Notes: generated by a model not told the origin, from the letters alone. DNA of 64,000 bases from Saprospiraceae bacterium (GCA_016710585.1 JADJVN010000015.1:1-64000), one strand, 5' to 3'. Shown: positions 27,376-37,976, counted from the stretch's first letter. Program-made: numbers and translations.

Positions 27376-30300
27376 TTAAAGTGTATTTAATTTTATTATT
27401 TCATTATTATATTTGGATTCTATATTCAAGAAATAAATTCCTGGGATAGGGAACTCTTCCCTAATCAATCGAATATCTTGAATCCCAGTTTCCATGGATT
27501 TACTTTTGTTGAAAATAACCCTGCCATCATTCGAAATTGAAGTAATATTAATAGTTTGATCATGGAATAATTGAAGGCGTATATTCATATTTCCATAAAA
27601 TGGATCCGATTGAATTCCAACTATTGTGAATCCTAAATTAACAGGTGTTTTATATTCTGTCAAGTTTACCTGTATTTCTTGTGAATTAGGTGAGATCAAT
27701 AAGTTATTGAAATTATTATTCAAACTAAATTCTGTACAGTTTGGATCATTGTACTGAATTGGAATAGTGAGGATGACTTTATTTTTTGGAATGAAAATAT
27801 TTTTTGGATTTGCATAGCAAATTTTTATTGAATTATTCTGAAGGAAAATGCTCTCCTCTATTTCTTTTTCTGAAAGAATTTCACTTTTTATTCCATTTTT
27901 AATGAAGCACAATCCTTTGAACATGAATCCAAGTTGAAATCCAGCACAATTAATATCTTGACTTGAAAAAATTTCAATGCCTTCATTAGTAGTTCTGTAA
28001 TGTAAATTTATTTTTTCTGACTCTAAGTGAAGACCTTGTGCTTTTTTATGTTGCACATTCCCCAATTTTATTCCAATGAAATTTATTGATTGGTTTTGTG
28101 TACTACCTGCCATATTGCAAATTGCATTTTTTGCATATTCTTGAAAAGGTTGTTTTTGATTTACAAATTGATATTTGTCGTCAATAAATATATAAGAATT
28201 TTTATGTGAGAATTCCAATGTGTTTCCAAGTATTAATGATCTCAATATAGATATATCCCTAGCAGAAACTGAGCCATTCATATCAACATCAGCTGCTAGT
28301 AGATCATAGGGATTATCTAGATCTTGAATACCTAGAATATATTTTTGGATTTTCAAAATATCTGCTGTAGTGATATGATTGAGATAGTTTTCAGAATACG
28401 ATGCTGATAAGGAATAAGATTTGTTTTTTTCTAAAGTTTGAAATGCAAATAGTCCATTGTAATTAGTTTTTTGTATTGATTTAGAATTTGCTGAGCTTAA
28501 TAGAACATCAATGTCTGATAATTTTTCGCCATCGACATCTTTAATCAAACCAGAGACAGTAATATTCCCAAATGTAGGAGGACAAATTCCCAATTCGTCA
28601 CCTACGACAATATACGATTGAACTACAGTATAATTTCCAGCTTGATCCCAAACATAAATATTTACATTTCTTCTACCTATAGAGTCACAATTATAGACTC
28701 TAATCGAATCATTGATATTGTTTGAAAATGAGTATCTCAGATCTTTTGCTGGAGTGCAATTATCAGAACTGCTTATATTGAATAATTTAGCATTGACCAT
28801 CACCATAATGCCATTAGCCATTTGGGTGAGACTCGTGCTTAAGCCTGACATTACAGAGACATTGGGCGCTTTGGCATCGAAGACAATGAGATCAACACAT
28901 GTTCTAGCGAGATTAGAGCATGAATCTTCTACTATATAACACAAGTCGTGGATTCCGATTGGATATATCCCACTTGGATTGTTTCCATTTCCTCTGATAT
29001 CAATAGTCCCATCTGAGTTTAAATCAACAGTATAACTGTAAATCAAGGCAGTCGTACTATTACAATCAGTAGCTTGTGCTGATTGAAGATTTATATAGGC
29101 AGGACTACAATTTGAAGTTGAAATACCAATGCGTTGATCTGTTACTCCAGTTATAATAGGAGCAATAGTATCCATTATTTTTAGTTCTTGAGTAAAAGTA
29201 TAATAGCCGTTTGTAGGGACATTTGGATTAGGTAAATTGCGATTGTAAACACACCAATTGATAGCTTCCCACTTTCGCAAAATTTTTGCGCAAACTCCTG
29301 ATTGACTAAATGAGTACACTTCATCTTTATAATTGATAGCAACAAGATCACATTCATTATCTCTCAATCTAGGAGTGCCAGTAAGACTAGGATCAGCTAT
29401 TACTCTGCAAGCAAAAATTGTTTTAGATTCAGGCCATTTTAAATAATTTGTATCAAGACCATTGAAACTGTTGTTTTTTAATACAGTGATTATTTGAGTA
29501 CATGAAGCAGATTGACCTCGACGATCTGTTCCTGTATATTTTCTTTCCACTGTACCTACGCCACACGAATTTAATTTATAAGTGATTGTAGAATCTATTG
29601 AGGACATTGTACAATTATCAAAAATTATTGGTCTAGCCAATCTGAGTACACTGTCCAAATCTGCACCACATTTTACTGTAATATTTGGTGGACAAAAAAC
29701 ACTTGGTGCAAGTTTGTCCACCACTGAGATCATCACCATACACTCACCATAATGTCCGCGATAAAGTGAATCGACTACTGGACCATTACCGGGGAAGACA
29801 TCATACACTCTTAGGATTACAGGGATGGATACACTATCTATATCATTGCAGCAAAATCGAACCACATCATCAAATCTATAAAGCGGATTTGAGCTCGTAG
29901 TGCAACTATAACTAGGTGGAACATTCATCCTCTTTGCCTTAAAATAAACATGATTACAGTCATCCGTAGAGCCACCATCAAAAGCAGATGCGTCAATGAT
30001 CGCTTCACCCAAACTATTTAAACTCGCTACATGATCTGGGATGCATATTACTTTTGGTGGTGTAGCATCAAAGACAGTAACTTTAGTCGTATCTCTAAAT
30101 GTGCCACAAGCATCGACGACAGTATAGATGACATTAAATATGCCAGTGGTGAAAAATAAATTGCCGCCATTTGTATTGAGTGTAGTAAAAGTATTTCTAG
30201 TTTCTATAGAGCTTAATGGAGGACATATTCCTGTAAGGGTTGCGGGAGGCATTAAGAATAGGGTATCGCATTTGCCTATCGAATTGATTGTTAAAGTGAT

Positions 30301-30468
30301 GTCTGGGGGAGCTGATACAGCAACAAAATGATTTGTTGATGTTACAAAATCAGTGCACAAATCATTTGATTTGCAACTATTTTTTGCGCCTAATGACGTA
30401 CTTATGAAAAGTAACGCAGCTGTAAAATATGAAAGATTGTTTCTTTCTAAAGAGTATAAAATACGCAT
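27376..30468 (-). CDS. giant secreted HYR-repeat protein with dockerin-like segment
   Basis: 1030 residues: signal peptide (LSYFTAALLFISTSLGAK), a chain of cysteine-rich HYR-like repeats (KLAPSVFCPPNITVKCGADL; DNCTMSSIDSTITY), then a regulatory-like stretch (GLIKDVDGEKLSDIDVLLSS). A dockerin-like duplicated calcium motif follows (DILKIQKYILGIQ; AADVDMNGSVSARDISILRS). The C-terminus resembles a sorting domain but is shorter (REEFPIPGIYFLNIESKYN). It is a tandem paralogue of the following gene with the same architecture, and both probably form one operon. The 312 bases upstream (30469-30780) are AT-rich and hold nothing I can name beyond a presumable promoter. Confidence 0.82.
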   Translation of the reverse strand: MRILYSLERNNLSYFTAALLFISTSLGAKNSCKSNDLCTDFVTSTNHFVAVSAPPDITLTINSIGKCDTLFLMPPATLTGICPPLSSIETRNTFTTLNTNGGNLFFTTGIFNVIYTVVDACGTFRDTTKVTVFDATPPKVICIPDHVASLNSLGEAIIDASAFDGGSTDDCNHVYFKAKRMNVPPSYSCTTSSNPLYRFDDVVRFCCNDIDSVSIPVILRVYDVFPGNGPVVDSLYRGHYGECMVMISVVDKLAPSVFCPPNITVKCGADLDSVLRLARPIIFDNCTMSSIDSTITYKLNSCGVGTVERKYTGTDRRGQSASCTQIITVLKNNSFNGLDTNYLKWPESKTIFACRVIADPSLTGTPRLRDNECDLVAINYKDEVYSFSQSGVCAKILRKWEAINWCVYNRNLPNPNVPTNGYYTFTQELKIMDTIAPIITGVTDQRIGISTSNCSPAYINLQSAQATDCNSTTALIYSYTVDLNSDGTIDIRGNGNNPSGIYPIGIHDLCYIVEDSCSNLARTCVDLIVFDAKAPNVSVMSGLSTSLTQMANGIMVMVNAKLFNISSSDNCTPAKDLRYSFSNNINDSIRVYNCDSIGRRNVNIYVWDQAGNYTVVQSYIVVGDELGICPPTFGNITVSGLIKDVDGEKLSDIDVLLSSANSKSIQKTNYNGLFAFQTLEKNKSYSLSASYSENYLNHITTADILKIQKYILGIQDLDNPYDLLAADVDMNGSVSARDISILRSLILGNTLEFSHKNSYIFIDDKYQFVNQKQPFQEYAKNAICNMAGSTQNQSINFIGIKLGNVQHKKAQGLHLESEKINLHYRTTNEGIEIFSSQDINCAGFQLGFMFKGLCFIKNGIKSEILSEKEIEESIFLQNNSIKICYANPKNIFIPKNKVILTIPIQYNDPNCTEFSLNNNFNNLLISPNSQEIQVNLTEYKTPVNLGFTIVGIQSDPFYGNMNIRLQLFHDQTINITSISNDGRVIFNKSKSMETGIQDIRLIREEFPIPGIYFLNIESKYNNEIIKLNTL

Positions 30469-30780
30469 AGACCTGTGTATTGCTAAATCGTTAAAAAATT
30501 AGTAAGAAATGATCGACATCAAGTCTTTTGGGAAAACTTTGATCAATTAAATCTTATTTGTCAATGCTGTATTTGGGATAGGACAAATCTTACAATACTG
30601 TTGCCTTGGGATGGCGTTTTTTTCTCATTCACATTACAAAAATACATAATATGTAATTGCTAGTATATTTTTTTCATATAATTTTATTTTATTATATGTA
30701 ATGTATTGAATTTTAGTATTTAATAGGTAATTAAATTATTTAATGTGAATTGGATTTTAAGGTAAAAAGAGACATATAAA

Positions 30781-32049
30781 TTATCTAATGATTAATTCGT
30801 CTCTACCAGGACCATATGAAAGATACGATATTTTTGTTTTCGATAAAGATTCTATGGCGTTTAAGAAATTTCTAGCTTGTTCGGGTAGCGCTTCAAAGCT
30901 ATTGATTCCTTGAATATTACTTTGCCATCCTTGAAAATCTTGATTTTTAACTTCTTTGACTGCAGAAAGATCGTAAGGAAGTTCGTTTGTCACTTCATTA
31001 TTATCCATCACATAAGCGTCTGTAATGGAAACAGTTTCAAAATTATTCATGACATCCATTTTGGTGATGCAGAGGTCGGTGACCCCATTTATCATGATGC
31101 TGTATTTTAATTGGATCATATCCAGCCAGCCGCATCTTCTAGCTCTACCTGTAGTTGATCCAAACTCATTACCTTCTTTTCTAAGCCGATCTCCAGTTTC
31201 CTCTAATAATTCTGAAGGAAACGGTCCAGAACCGACACGAGTGCAATAGGCTTTTGCGATACCTATTACTTTGTTAATAGAAGATGGGGCCACGCCTAAG
31301 CCTGTACACACACCTGCTGTAATCGTGTTAGAGGAGGTAACGTATGGATAGGTGCCAAAATCAACATCCAACATCGTGCCTTGTGCGCCTTCTGCTAAAA
31401 TTGATTTGCCTTCATTCAATTTTTTATTTAAGAAATATGTGATATCTTTCACTTGCATCTGACGGAGTTGAGCTAATGAGTTCATCCAATTTTCTTCTTG
31501 GTCCTTCAAATCAAATTCTACATCGGGAAATTGTTTGATAAATTGAAGGTGTTTTTCTTTTAACGATTTATATAAATGTTCAAAATTTGATCTGAATAAA
31601 TCACCAACGCGCAATCCATTTCTTCCAGTTTTGTCCATATAACATGGTCCTATACCACGCAATGTTGAGCCAATTTTTTGTTTGCCTTTTGCATTTTCAG
31701 AAGCAAGATCGATCCATCGATGAGTGGGAAGAATTAGATGCGTTTTTTCAGAAATAATAAGACGATCATGTAAGTCAGAGACAATGGGATTTATATTGTC
31801 TAATTCTTTTGCAAAAGTAGTGGGATCTAGCACCACACCATTGCCGATCACATTGATCACATTTTCTCTAAAGACTCCAGAAGGGATGGTGTGTAGGACT
31901 AATTTTTTATCATTTATGTATAAAGTATGACCAGCATTAGGGCCACCTTGAAATCGACATACGACATCGTATTTATTTGCAAGATAATCAACTATTTTAC
32001 CTTTTCCTTCGTCGCCCCATTGGAGCCCAAGTAGTACATCTACTGCCAT
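30781..32049 (-). CDS. purA: adenylosuccinate synthetase
   Basis: 422 residues, full length. GLQWGDEGKGKIVDYLA at the N-terminus is the PurA P-loop with its catalytic Asp, then GGPNAGHTLY, GIGPCYMDKTGRNGLRVGD and TGRARRCGWLDM. It joins IMP and aspartate with GTP to give adenylosuccinate in AMP synthesis. It is cytoplasmic and monocistronic here. Confidence 0.97.
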   Translation of the reverse strand: MAVDVLLGLQWGDEGKGKIVDYLANKYDVVCRFQGGPNAGHTLYINDKKLVLHTIPSGVFRENVINVIGNGVVLDPTTFAKELDNINPIVSDLHDRLIISEKTHLILPTHRWIDLASENAKGKQKIGSTLRGIGPCYMDKTGRNGLRVGDLFRSNFEHLYKSLKEKHLQFIKQFPDVEFDLKDQEENWMNSLAQLRQMQVKDITYFLNKKLNEGKSILAEGAQGTMLDVDFGTYPYVTSSNTITAGVCTGLGVAPSSINKVIGIAKAYCTRVGSGPFPSELLEETGDRLRKEGNEFGSTTGRARRCGWLDMIQLKYSIMINGVTDLCITKMDVMNNFETVSITDAYVMDNNEVTNELPYDLSAVKEVKNQDFQGWQSNIQGINSFEALPEQARNFLNAIESLSKTKISYLSYGPGRDELIIR

Positions 32050-32180
32050 AATATTTTGAGATGGTTAAATTAAAATGTGAAGTTACGGGTTTCTGTGAAC
32101 AGCTTCTAATAAAGATGCTAAGAATATAAAATTAAAAAAATAAAGTGTAGGAATTCTCCACATTTTGATAGAAATGAAAG

Positions 32181-32253
32181 TGATCGGGGAAGGAATCGAA
32201 CCCTCACCATCAGAGCCGAAATCTGATATTCTAATCCGTTGAACTACCCGACC
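32181..32253 (-). tRNA. tRNA-Arg (anticodon TCG)
   Basis: The minus strand folds as a cloverleaf: acceptor GGTCGGG with CCCGATC, anticodon stem TCAGA/TCTGA around loop TTTCGGC giving anticodon TCG, and T-arm GAGGG-TTCGATT-CCTTC. The discriminator is A and CCA is not encoded. Confidence 0.92.
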
Positions 32254-32309
32254 AATTTGTCTCTTTATAAATATGGTGCAAATATAGTTAATAAATTTGC
32301 AATTTGAAT

Positions 32310-32819
32310 TTACCAATTGCTAAAAGACGCAATAAATATATCTTCAGTGAGCAATTTATTCAAAGCAGTAGTTAATTGATTTTCAACAGTCGAAAAATTG
32401 GACTCCGCAGCAAATTCCGTGAATCTAGAAAATGTTCTGCTCCAATTTTTTGTTTCATCATTTGCATATATTGCATCTACCTTGATCGCTATTTCCAATC
32501 TATTAAGTGCAGATGTGGCGCCAGATACTGGGGCTTGAGAACTGACATTGAAAGTTGCAATATTGCATTGAAATGTTACATCTGGATTTTTGTCATCTAA
32601 GATTAATTTGCTTTCTCTTCTTATTTTATTTGTAAGGGCAATTTGAAATTCATTTGGGTAATTTGCTGGAGCATTAAATGAATTATCTGTAACTGTAGCC
32701 ACGACAAATTTTTTGACATCAACAGGGATAGAAGTTCCTTTGAATCCAATAGAACACGATTCAAGTAAAATTAATAGACAAGAAAATAATAAAATTTTAA
32801 TACTAATACTCGATTTCAT
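32310..32819 (-). CDS. LptE-like outer-membrane lipoprotein
   Basis: 169 residues from the ATG at 32819, which overlaps the end of the sigma-54 regulator gene by 17 bases. The lipobox is LILLESC around residue 20. The remainder (VDVKKFVVATVTDNSFNAPANYP ... ALNRLEIAIKVDAIYANDET) matches the Bacteroidota LptE family, whose member plugs LptD to place LPS in the outer membrane. The link to the upstream regulator and miaB is common in this phylum. Confidence 0.75.
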   Translation of the reverse strand: MKSSISIKILLFSCLLILLESCSIGFKGTSIPVDVKKFVVATVTDNSFNAPANYPNEFQIALTNKIRRESKLILDDKNPDVTFQCNIATFNVSSQAPVSGATSALNRLEIAIKVDAIYANDETKNWSRTFSRFTEFAAESNFSTVENQLTTALNKLLTEDIFIASFSNW

Positions 32820-34053
32820 ATTGCTTGATTTTGCGATATAAAGTTCGTTCAGAAATTCCCAATTCATCAGCGGCATCTTTGCGTTTTCCATTGAATTTTT
32901 TTAGTGCTTTTTGGATCATGTCCTTTTCCATTGATTCGATAGATAAAGGTTCGGCCAACATTTCCTCTACAGCTTGATACTCAGAATTTGACTTCGGCAT
33001 GATAATCGGTCTGTTGTCATCATCATGTTGATTCACAGGCATCTGAGCATTCCAAGAATTATTCATTGAAGCATTTACCAAAGAATTTGAGTGTGATGTC
33101 ATTTCTGGCATTTCTAAATCATTCGTTTGCACCAATTGAAAAAACATGCCTTTCAATTGATTCAAATCCTGCTTCATGTCGAAAAGCAATTTATATAAAA
33201 TCTCTCGCTCTTGAAAGCTCATGTTTTCATTTCCGATTTCAGGATTAATCTGAGGCAGATTTCTTCTCTGTATATCGGGAATGATGCGAGTTAAATCTTG
33301 AGCTGTGATCAATTTTTTATCAGATAGAACGGATAATTGTTCTATAGCATTGCGCAATTCACGAATATTTCCTGGCCAAGAATAATGTTCCATCAATAGG
33401 GTACTGTCTTCGTCAAATTCTATGGAAGTCGTTTTGTATTTTTCCGCAAAGTCAGAGGCAAATTTTCTACACAGAATCATGATGTCCTCTCGTCTTTCTT
33501 TAAGTGATGGTACTCTAATGGGAACAGTGTTCAGTCGATAATATAAATCCTCTCTGAATTTTCCTTTTCTCACATTTTCCAATAAACTTACATTGGTTGC
33601 TGCAATTACTCTAACATTGGTTTTTAAGACTTTTGAAGATCCCACTCTAATGAACTCTCCTGATTCTAATACACGCAAAAGGAAAGCTTGTGTATCCTGA
33701 GGCATTTCACCGATTTCATCTAGAAAAATAGTGCCGCCATCTACAGTCTCAAAATATCCTTTCCGCTCTCCAGTAGCACCCGTAAATGAGCCTTTTTCGT
33801 GACCAAATAATTCTGAATTTATAGTTCCAGCAGGTATCGCACCACAATTTACAGCAATGAATTGATTGTGTTTTCTGGGGCTTAAAGCATGGATTATTTT
33901 AGAGAATACTTCTTTTCCAGAACCGCTCTCCCCAGTGATCAATACTGTGAGGTCAGTGCTGGAGACTCTTATTGCTGTATCTAATGCTTGGTGAAGTTTT
34001 TCAGACCTTCCATATATACCAAATCGCTGTTTTACATTTTGTACACTTTCCAT
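32803..34053 (-). CDS. sigma-54 interaction AAA+ transcriptional regulator, no receiver
   Basis: 416 residues. The AAA+ domain starts almost at the N-terminus: Walker A GESGSGKEVFSKI near 40, NSELFGHEKGSFTGATGERKG with the sigma-54 contact loop (GSFTGA in place of GAFTGA), then GGTIFLDEIGEMPQDTQ as Walker B. A Fis-type HTH (RKDAADELGISERTLYRKIKQYEI) ends the protein. No receiver or sensor domain is present, so activity is likely set by level or partner. It lies 2 bases after miaB and overlaps the LptE gene. Confidence 0.92.
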   Translation of the reverse strand: MESVQNVKQRFGIYGRSEKLHQALDTAIRVSSTDLTVLITGESGSGKEVFSKIIHALSPRKHNQFIAVNCGAIPAGTINSELFGHEKGSFTGATGERKGYFETVDGGTIFLDEIGEMPQDTQAFLLRVLESGEFIRVGSSKVLKTNVRVIAATNVSLLENVRKGKFREDLYYRLNTVPIRVPSLKERREDIMILCRKFASDFAEKYKTTSIEFDEDSTLLMEHYSWPGNIRELRNAIEQLSVLSDKKLITAQDLTRIIPDIQRRNLPQINPEIGNENMSFQEREILYKLLFDMKQDLNQLKGMFFQLVQTNDLEMPEMTSHSNSLVNASMNNSWNAQMPVNQHDDDNRPIIMPKSNSEYQAVEEMLAEPLSIESMEKDMIQKALKKFNGKRKDAADELGISERTLYRKIKQYEIEY

Positions 34054-34055
34054 TA

Positions 34056-35480
34056 TTAATCTACGATTTGACCTGTTAGAGTGGCGCTGGATGCTGAGAT
34101 AATTTTTACATTGACATAATCTCCTGCTTTAAGCATATTATTTTTTGGAAAAATGATCATTTTATTTTGAGAGTTTCTTCCCTTGAATTCATCTTCAGAT
34201 TTTTTCGAATTTCCTTCTATCAATACTTTGTATGTTTGACCCACATCTTTTAGATTATGCATATAACTTAATTGTCTTTGCAGTCGGATTATTTCGCTCA
34301 ATCTTTGTTTTTTTATCTCTTCAGGGATATCATCTTTTAGTTTTTTTGCTGCCAATGTCCCAGGTCTCTCAGAATAGGCAAACATGTATGCATAACTGTA
34401 GTTTGCATATTCCATGATGCTTAATGTATCTTGATGTTCTTCATCAGACTCTGAACAAAAGCCTGCTATCATATCTGATGAAATAGCACAGTCAGGTATG
34501 ATTTTGTAAATAGCATCTACACGATTCAAATACCAATCCCTGTCATAGGTGCGATTCATCAATTTTAAAATTCGGCTATTGCCTGATTGAACTGGAAGAT
34601 GGATATAATTGCAGATATTATCATACTTGGCGATGACATGCAGTACTTCGTCAGTGATATCTTTTGGATGCGATGTAGAGAATCTAATTCGCAAATCTGG
34701 ATTGACTAAAGCAACTTGTTCGAGCAACATGGAAAAATCAATTAATTCATTTGATTCAGGATTGGTCCATTTGTAGCTGTCCACATTCTGACCTAGTAAA
34801 GTTACTTCTCTAAATCCTTGTTGAAATAGATCTTTCGCTTCTGCAACGATGCTGTATAAATCTCTACTGCGCTCTCTTCCTCTAGTGAATGGGACAACAC
34901 AAAATGAACACATATTGTCGCAGCCACGCATGATAGAAATAAAAGCACAAACGCCATTAGAATCAAGTCTAAGAGGAGAGATGTCTGCATATGTTTCTTC
35001 TCTAGATAAGTATACATTGACTCCTTTTTCACCAGAATCTACCTGGTCTAGCAATGAAGGTAGATCTCTGTATGCATCAGGCCCTACAACCAAATCAACC
35101 AATTTTTCTTCTTCAAGGAACTTGGATTTCAATCGCTCTGCCATGCAGCCCAATACACCTACTTTAAGATTTTGGTTTTTCTTTTTATATGCTTGAATTT
35201 CTTTTAACCTATTGCGAACAGTATCTTCTGCTTTTTCTCTTATCGAACAAGTATTTAGAAATACAAAGTCAGCAGATGAAATGTCCTTTGTCGAACTAAG
35301 ACCTTCCTGAGCCAAAATCGATGCCACGATCTCGGAGTCACTAAAATTCATTTGACATCCATAACTTTCTATATAGTATTGACGACCACCTGCTTTAACT
35401 CTGCTTTGATAGTCAAGCACTTCACCTTGCCTTGCTTCTTCTAATATGTCGTCACTGTGGTCTCCTTTGGGAAAGTACAT
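34056..35480 (-). CDS. miaB: tRNA-2-methylthio-N6-dimethylallyladenosine synthase
   Basis: 474 residues. The UPF0004 domain has YIESYGCQMNFSDSE, FLNTCSIREKA and GVLGCMAERLK supplying the auxiliary cluster cysteines. The radical SAM motif is GCDNMCSFCVVPFTRGRERS. A C-terminal TRAM domain ends in VNVKIISASSATLTGQIVD. MiaB thiomethylates A37 of tRNAs reading UNN codons. It is the first gene of the miaB-regulator-lptE cluster. Confidence 0.96.
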   Translation of the reverse strand: MYFPKGDHSDDILEEARQGEVLDYQSRVKAGGRQYYIESYGCQMNFSDSEIVASILAQEGLSSTKDISSADFVFLNTCSIREKAEDTVRNRLKEIQAYKKKNQNLKVGVLGCMAERLKSKFLEEEKLVDLVVGPDAYRDLPSLLDQVDSGEKGVNVYLSREETYADISPLRLDSNGVCAFISIMRGCDNMCSFCVVPFTRGRERSRDLYSIVAEAKDLFQQGFREVTLLGQNVDSYKWTNPESNELIDFSMLLEQVALVNPDLRIRFSTSHPKDITDEVLHVIAKYDNICNYIHLPVQSGNSRILKLMNRTYDRDWYLNRVDAIYKIIPDCAISSDMIAGFCSESDEEHQDTLSIMEYANYSYAYMFAYSERPGTLAAKKLKDDIPEEIKKQRLSEIIRLQRQLSYMHNLKDVGQTYKVLIEGNSKKSEDEFKGRNSQNKMIIFPKNNMLKAGDYVNVKIISASSATLTGQIVD

Positions 35481-35670
35481 ATTCTATTTATTTAAAAACA
35501 GAGGCAAATATATAAAAAAGGTGACAAAATGTCAGGAAAAGACAAGGAGTTTCTTAATAGGAGAAGATTGTTTTAATGAAAATAGGCTAAAACTGATGAA
35601 TAAAGCTATTTTTGATTTATAGCATTTACTTTCTTATAAAAAATTCATATTCTTGCATAAATTTTTATAT

Positions 35671-36057
35671 ATGAATTTATTCAAATATGTTTTTTTTGTG
35701 ACTAACCTTCTTCTTATTGGCTGTGGGGAAAAATCCGGTAGTGGAAATAATAAGAAAGAGGGAGGGAGTGCTAGTACCACTAATCCAGCAGCCAATATGG
35801 ATCTTACTGCTAAGAAATTTTTATTGGATGGGACAGCTTCTGTTTTACCAGAAGCAGGAGGTTTGGATTTTATCACTTTTGAGAATAATGAAGTTGCCAA
35901 TTTAAAGACTGGAGATATAGTAGAATCAATGAATATAATGAGATCAAATGATACATTGTATCTTACTGGTAGTCAGACTGGGTCAAAGAGAATGTTTATC
36001 ATAAGCAGCGCTGGAGTTCTACTTTCACCAGACGGGTCTAAATGGCTGTTGCAATAG
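35671..36057 (+). CDS. small lipoprotein
   Basis: About 128 residues from ATG 35671, which gives a tidy lipoprotein signal (MNLFKYVFFVTNLLLIGC). It is followed by a low-complexity Gly/Ser/Asn linker and a small beta-rich domain (VANLKTGDIVESMNIMRSND; GSKRMFIISSAGVLLSPDGS). It is probably an outer-membrane or periplasmic lipoprotein of unknown function. The hydrolase gene starts 47 bases after its stop. Confidence 0.6.
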   Translation: MNLFKYVFFVTNLLLIGCGEKSGSGNNKKEGGSASTTNPAANMDLTAKKFLLDGTASVLPEAGGLDFITFENNEVANLKTGDIVESMNIMRSNDTLYLTGSQTGSKRMFIISSAGVLLSPDGSKWLLQ

Positions 36058-36104
36058 AATTTACTATCTATATAAATTTAATCAAATCGATCAATTGCTT
36101 TGTT

Positions 36105-37976
36105 ATGAAAAATATATTTTCAATATTACTTTTCTTTTCATGTATTACACTTTACTCTCAGTATCAACTTGATTCTGCTTGGATTTATGAAAATTATACA
36201 AAGCGAGAAGAAATGATAGAAATGCGCGATGGCATTAAGCTATATACAGCAATTTATACTCCAAAAGACAATGCAGAGAATCATCCCATTATGTTCATGC
36301 GCACACCTTATTCCTGCAATCCGTATGGCGTTGACCAGTATCCAGTAAGATGGTATAAGACTGGTTGGAAGCGATATTTTAAAGAAAAATATATCGTGGT
36401 CATGCAAGATGTAAGAGGGCGTTTCATGAGTGAAGGAAAATTTGAAGATGTTCGGCCATTTATTAAAAATAAAAAAAAGAAAACAGATATAGATGAAGCA
36501 AGTGATACTTATGATGCTATAGATTGGATGATTAAAAACATTGCATTTAATAATGGAAAAGTAGGGATGATGGGAATCTCTTATCCAGGATTTTATGCAA
36601 GTATGGGAGCTGTGTCAAATCATCCAGCTTTAATAGCAGTGAGTCCACAAGCTCCTGTTACAGATTGGTTTATTGGTGATGATTTTCACCACAATGGGGC
36701 TTTTTTTCTAATGGATGGATTTCATTTTTATTCTGGATTTGGTAAGCCGCGTCCCAAGCCTACCACTCAGGGCGAACCTAGCTATGCCATTCCAGGAGAT
36801 GATGCCTATGATTTTTATCTTAGAACTGGGGCCATGCAAAATTTTACAAAATTGATGGGAAAAGAAAATGCTTTCTGGAATGATATGATGAAACATCCTA
36901 ACTATGATGACTGGTGGAAAGCAAGAGATGCAAGGAGAAGTTTTAATGATGTAAAACCTGCAGTGCTTTTTGTTGGAGGATTATTTGATGCAGAAGATTG
37001 TTGGGGTGCATGGAATGCTTATAAAGCAATGGAGATCCAAAGCCCAAGTACCAATAATAAATTAGTGATGGGCCCATGGTTTCATGGAAGTTGGGATGAA
37101 CGCGTAGATGGGAGCCAGTTGGGAAATGTTCAATTTGGTTCAGCTACGAGTACTTGGTATCAAGATAATGTACAATTGCCTTTTTTTAATTATCATTTGA
37201 AAGGTGTTGGATCGAAAGATCCCATTTCAGAGGCGACAATATTTTTTACTGGAGAAAATCAATGGAAGAATTTTAGCGAATGGCCACCAAAACAAACTAG
37301 AAAAGTGGAATACTTTTTATTAGAAAAAAATCAAGTTTCATCTAAAATAATTTCAAAGCCAAAAACGAAATTTTCCACCTACATTAGTGATCCAGCACAT
37401 CCAGTCCCTTATCGGGAAGATGTGGGATTAAGCAGGACTGTGGAATATATGTGTGATGATCAACGTTTTACTTCAAGACGTCCAGATGTTCTGACTTATA
37501 GATCTGATATATTAGAGGAAGCGATCACGTTAGCAGGGCCAATTGAAGTCGATTTGGATGTGAGCATTAGTACTACGGATGCAGATTTTATAGTCAAAAT
37601 CATTGATCAGTTTCCACAGGATTTTTCTTATGGAAACAATAAAACTGACTATCCAATGAAATCATACGAGATGATGGTAAGAGGAGAGGTCTTGCGCGGC
37701 AAGTATCGCAATAGTATGGAGAAGCCTGAGCCATTTAAGCCAGGGCAAAATACTAAAGTCAAATTCACGCTTCCAGATATAGCTCATACCTTCCAAATAG
37801 GTCATAAATTGGTTATCCAAATTCAAAGTACTTGGTTTCCTTTAGTGGACAGAAATCCACAACAGTTTGCAGATATTTATCATTGCAAAGACGATGCATT
37901 TAAAAAATCTGATATTACTATATTTCATGATGGTCAATTGCATCAGTCTAAAATTGTTTTGCCTGTTTTAGATTAA
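36105..37976 (+). CDS. secreted CocE/NonD family hydrolase (X-Pro dipeptidyl-peptidase S15 type)
   Basis: About 623 residues from ATG 36105, with a signal peptide (KNIFSILLFFSCITLYSQ). The S15 alpha/beta-hydrolase core reads MRDGIKLYTAIYTPKD, VVMQDVRGRFMSEG, then GKVGMMGISYPGFYASMGA with the nucleophile Ser in GxSYxG. LFVGGLFDAEDCWGAW carries the Asp and VMGPWFHGSWDE the His. The C-terminal jelly-roll domain (HTFQIGHKLVIQIQSTWFP) completes the family. Substrates are acyl or glutaryl amides or X-Pro peptides; which one cannot be told. Confidence 0.9.
   Translation: MKNIFSILLFFSCITLYSQYQLDSAWIYENYTKREEMIEMRDGIKLYTAIYTPKDNAENHPIMFMRTPYSCNPYGVDQYPVRWYKTGWKRYFKEKYIVVMQDVRGRFMSEGKFEDVRPFIKNKKKKTDIDEASDTYDAIDWMIKNIAFNNGKVGMMGISYPGFYASMGAVSNHPALIAVSPQAPVTDWFIGDDFHHNGAFFLMDGFHFYSGFGKPRPKPTTQGEPSYAIPGDDAYDFYLRTGAMQNFTKLMGKENAFWNDMMKHPNYDDWWKARDARRSFNDVKPAVLFVGGLFDAEDCWGAWNAYKAMEIQSPSTNNKLVMGPWFHGSWDERVDGSQLGNVQFGSATSTWYQDNVQLPFFNYHLKGVGSKDPISEATIFFTGENQWKNFSEWPPKQTRKVEYFLLEKNQVSSKIISKPKTKFSTYISDPAHPVPYREDVGLSRTVEYMCDDQRFTSRRPDVLTYRSDILEEAITLAGPIEVDLDVSISTTDADFIVKIIDQFPQDFSYGNNKTDYPMKSYEMMVRGEVLRGKYRNSMEKPEPFKPGQNTKVKFTLPDIAHTFQIGHKLVIQIQSTWFPLVDRNPQQFADIYHCKDDAFKKSDITIFHDGQLHQSKIVLPVLD

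Noticed and set aside
32083..32316. 77-codon minus-strand ORF
   Set aside because: It runs straight through the tRNA-Arg gene on the same strand and has no protein-like features.
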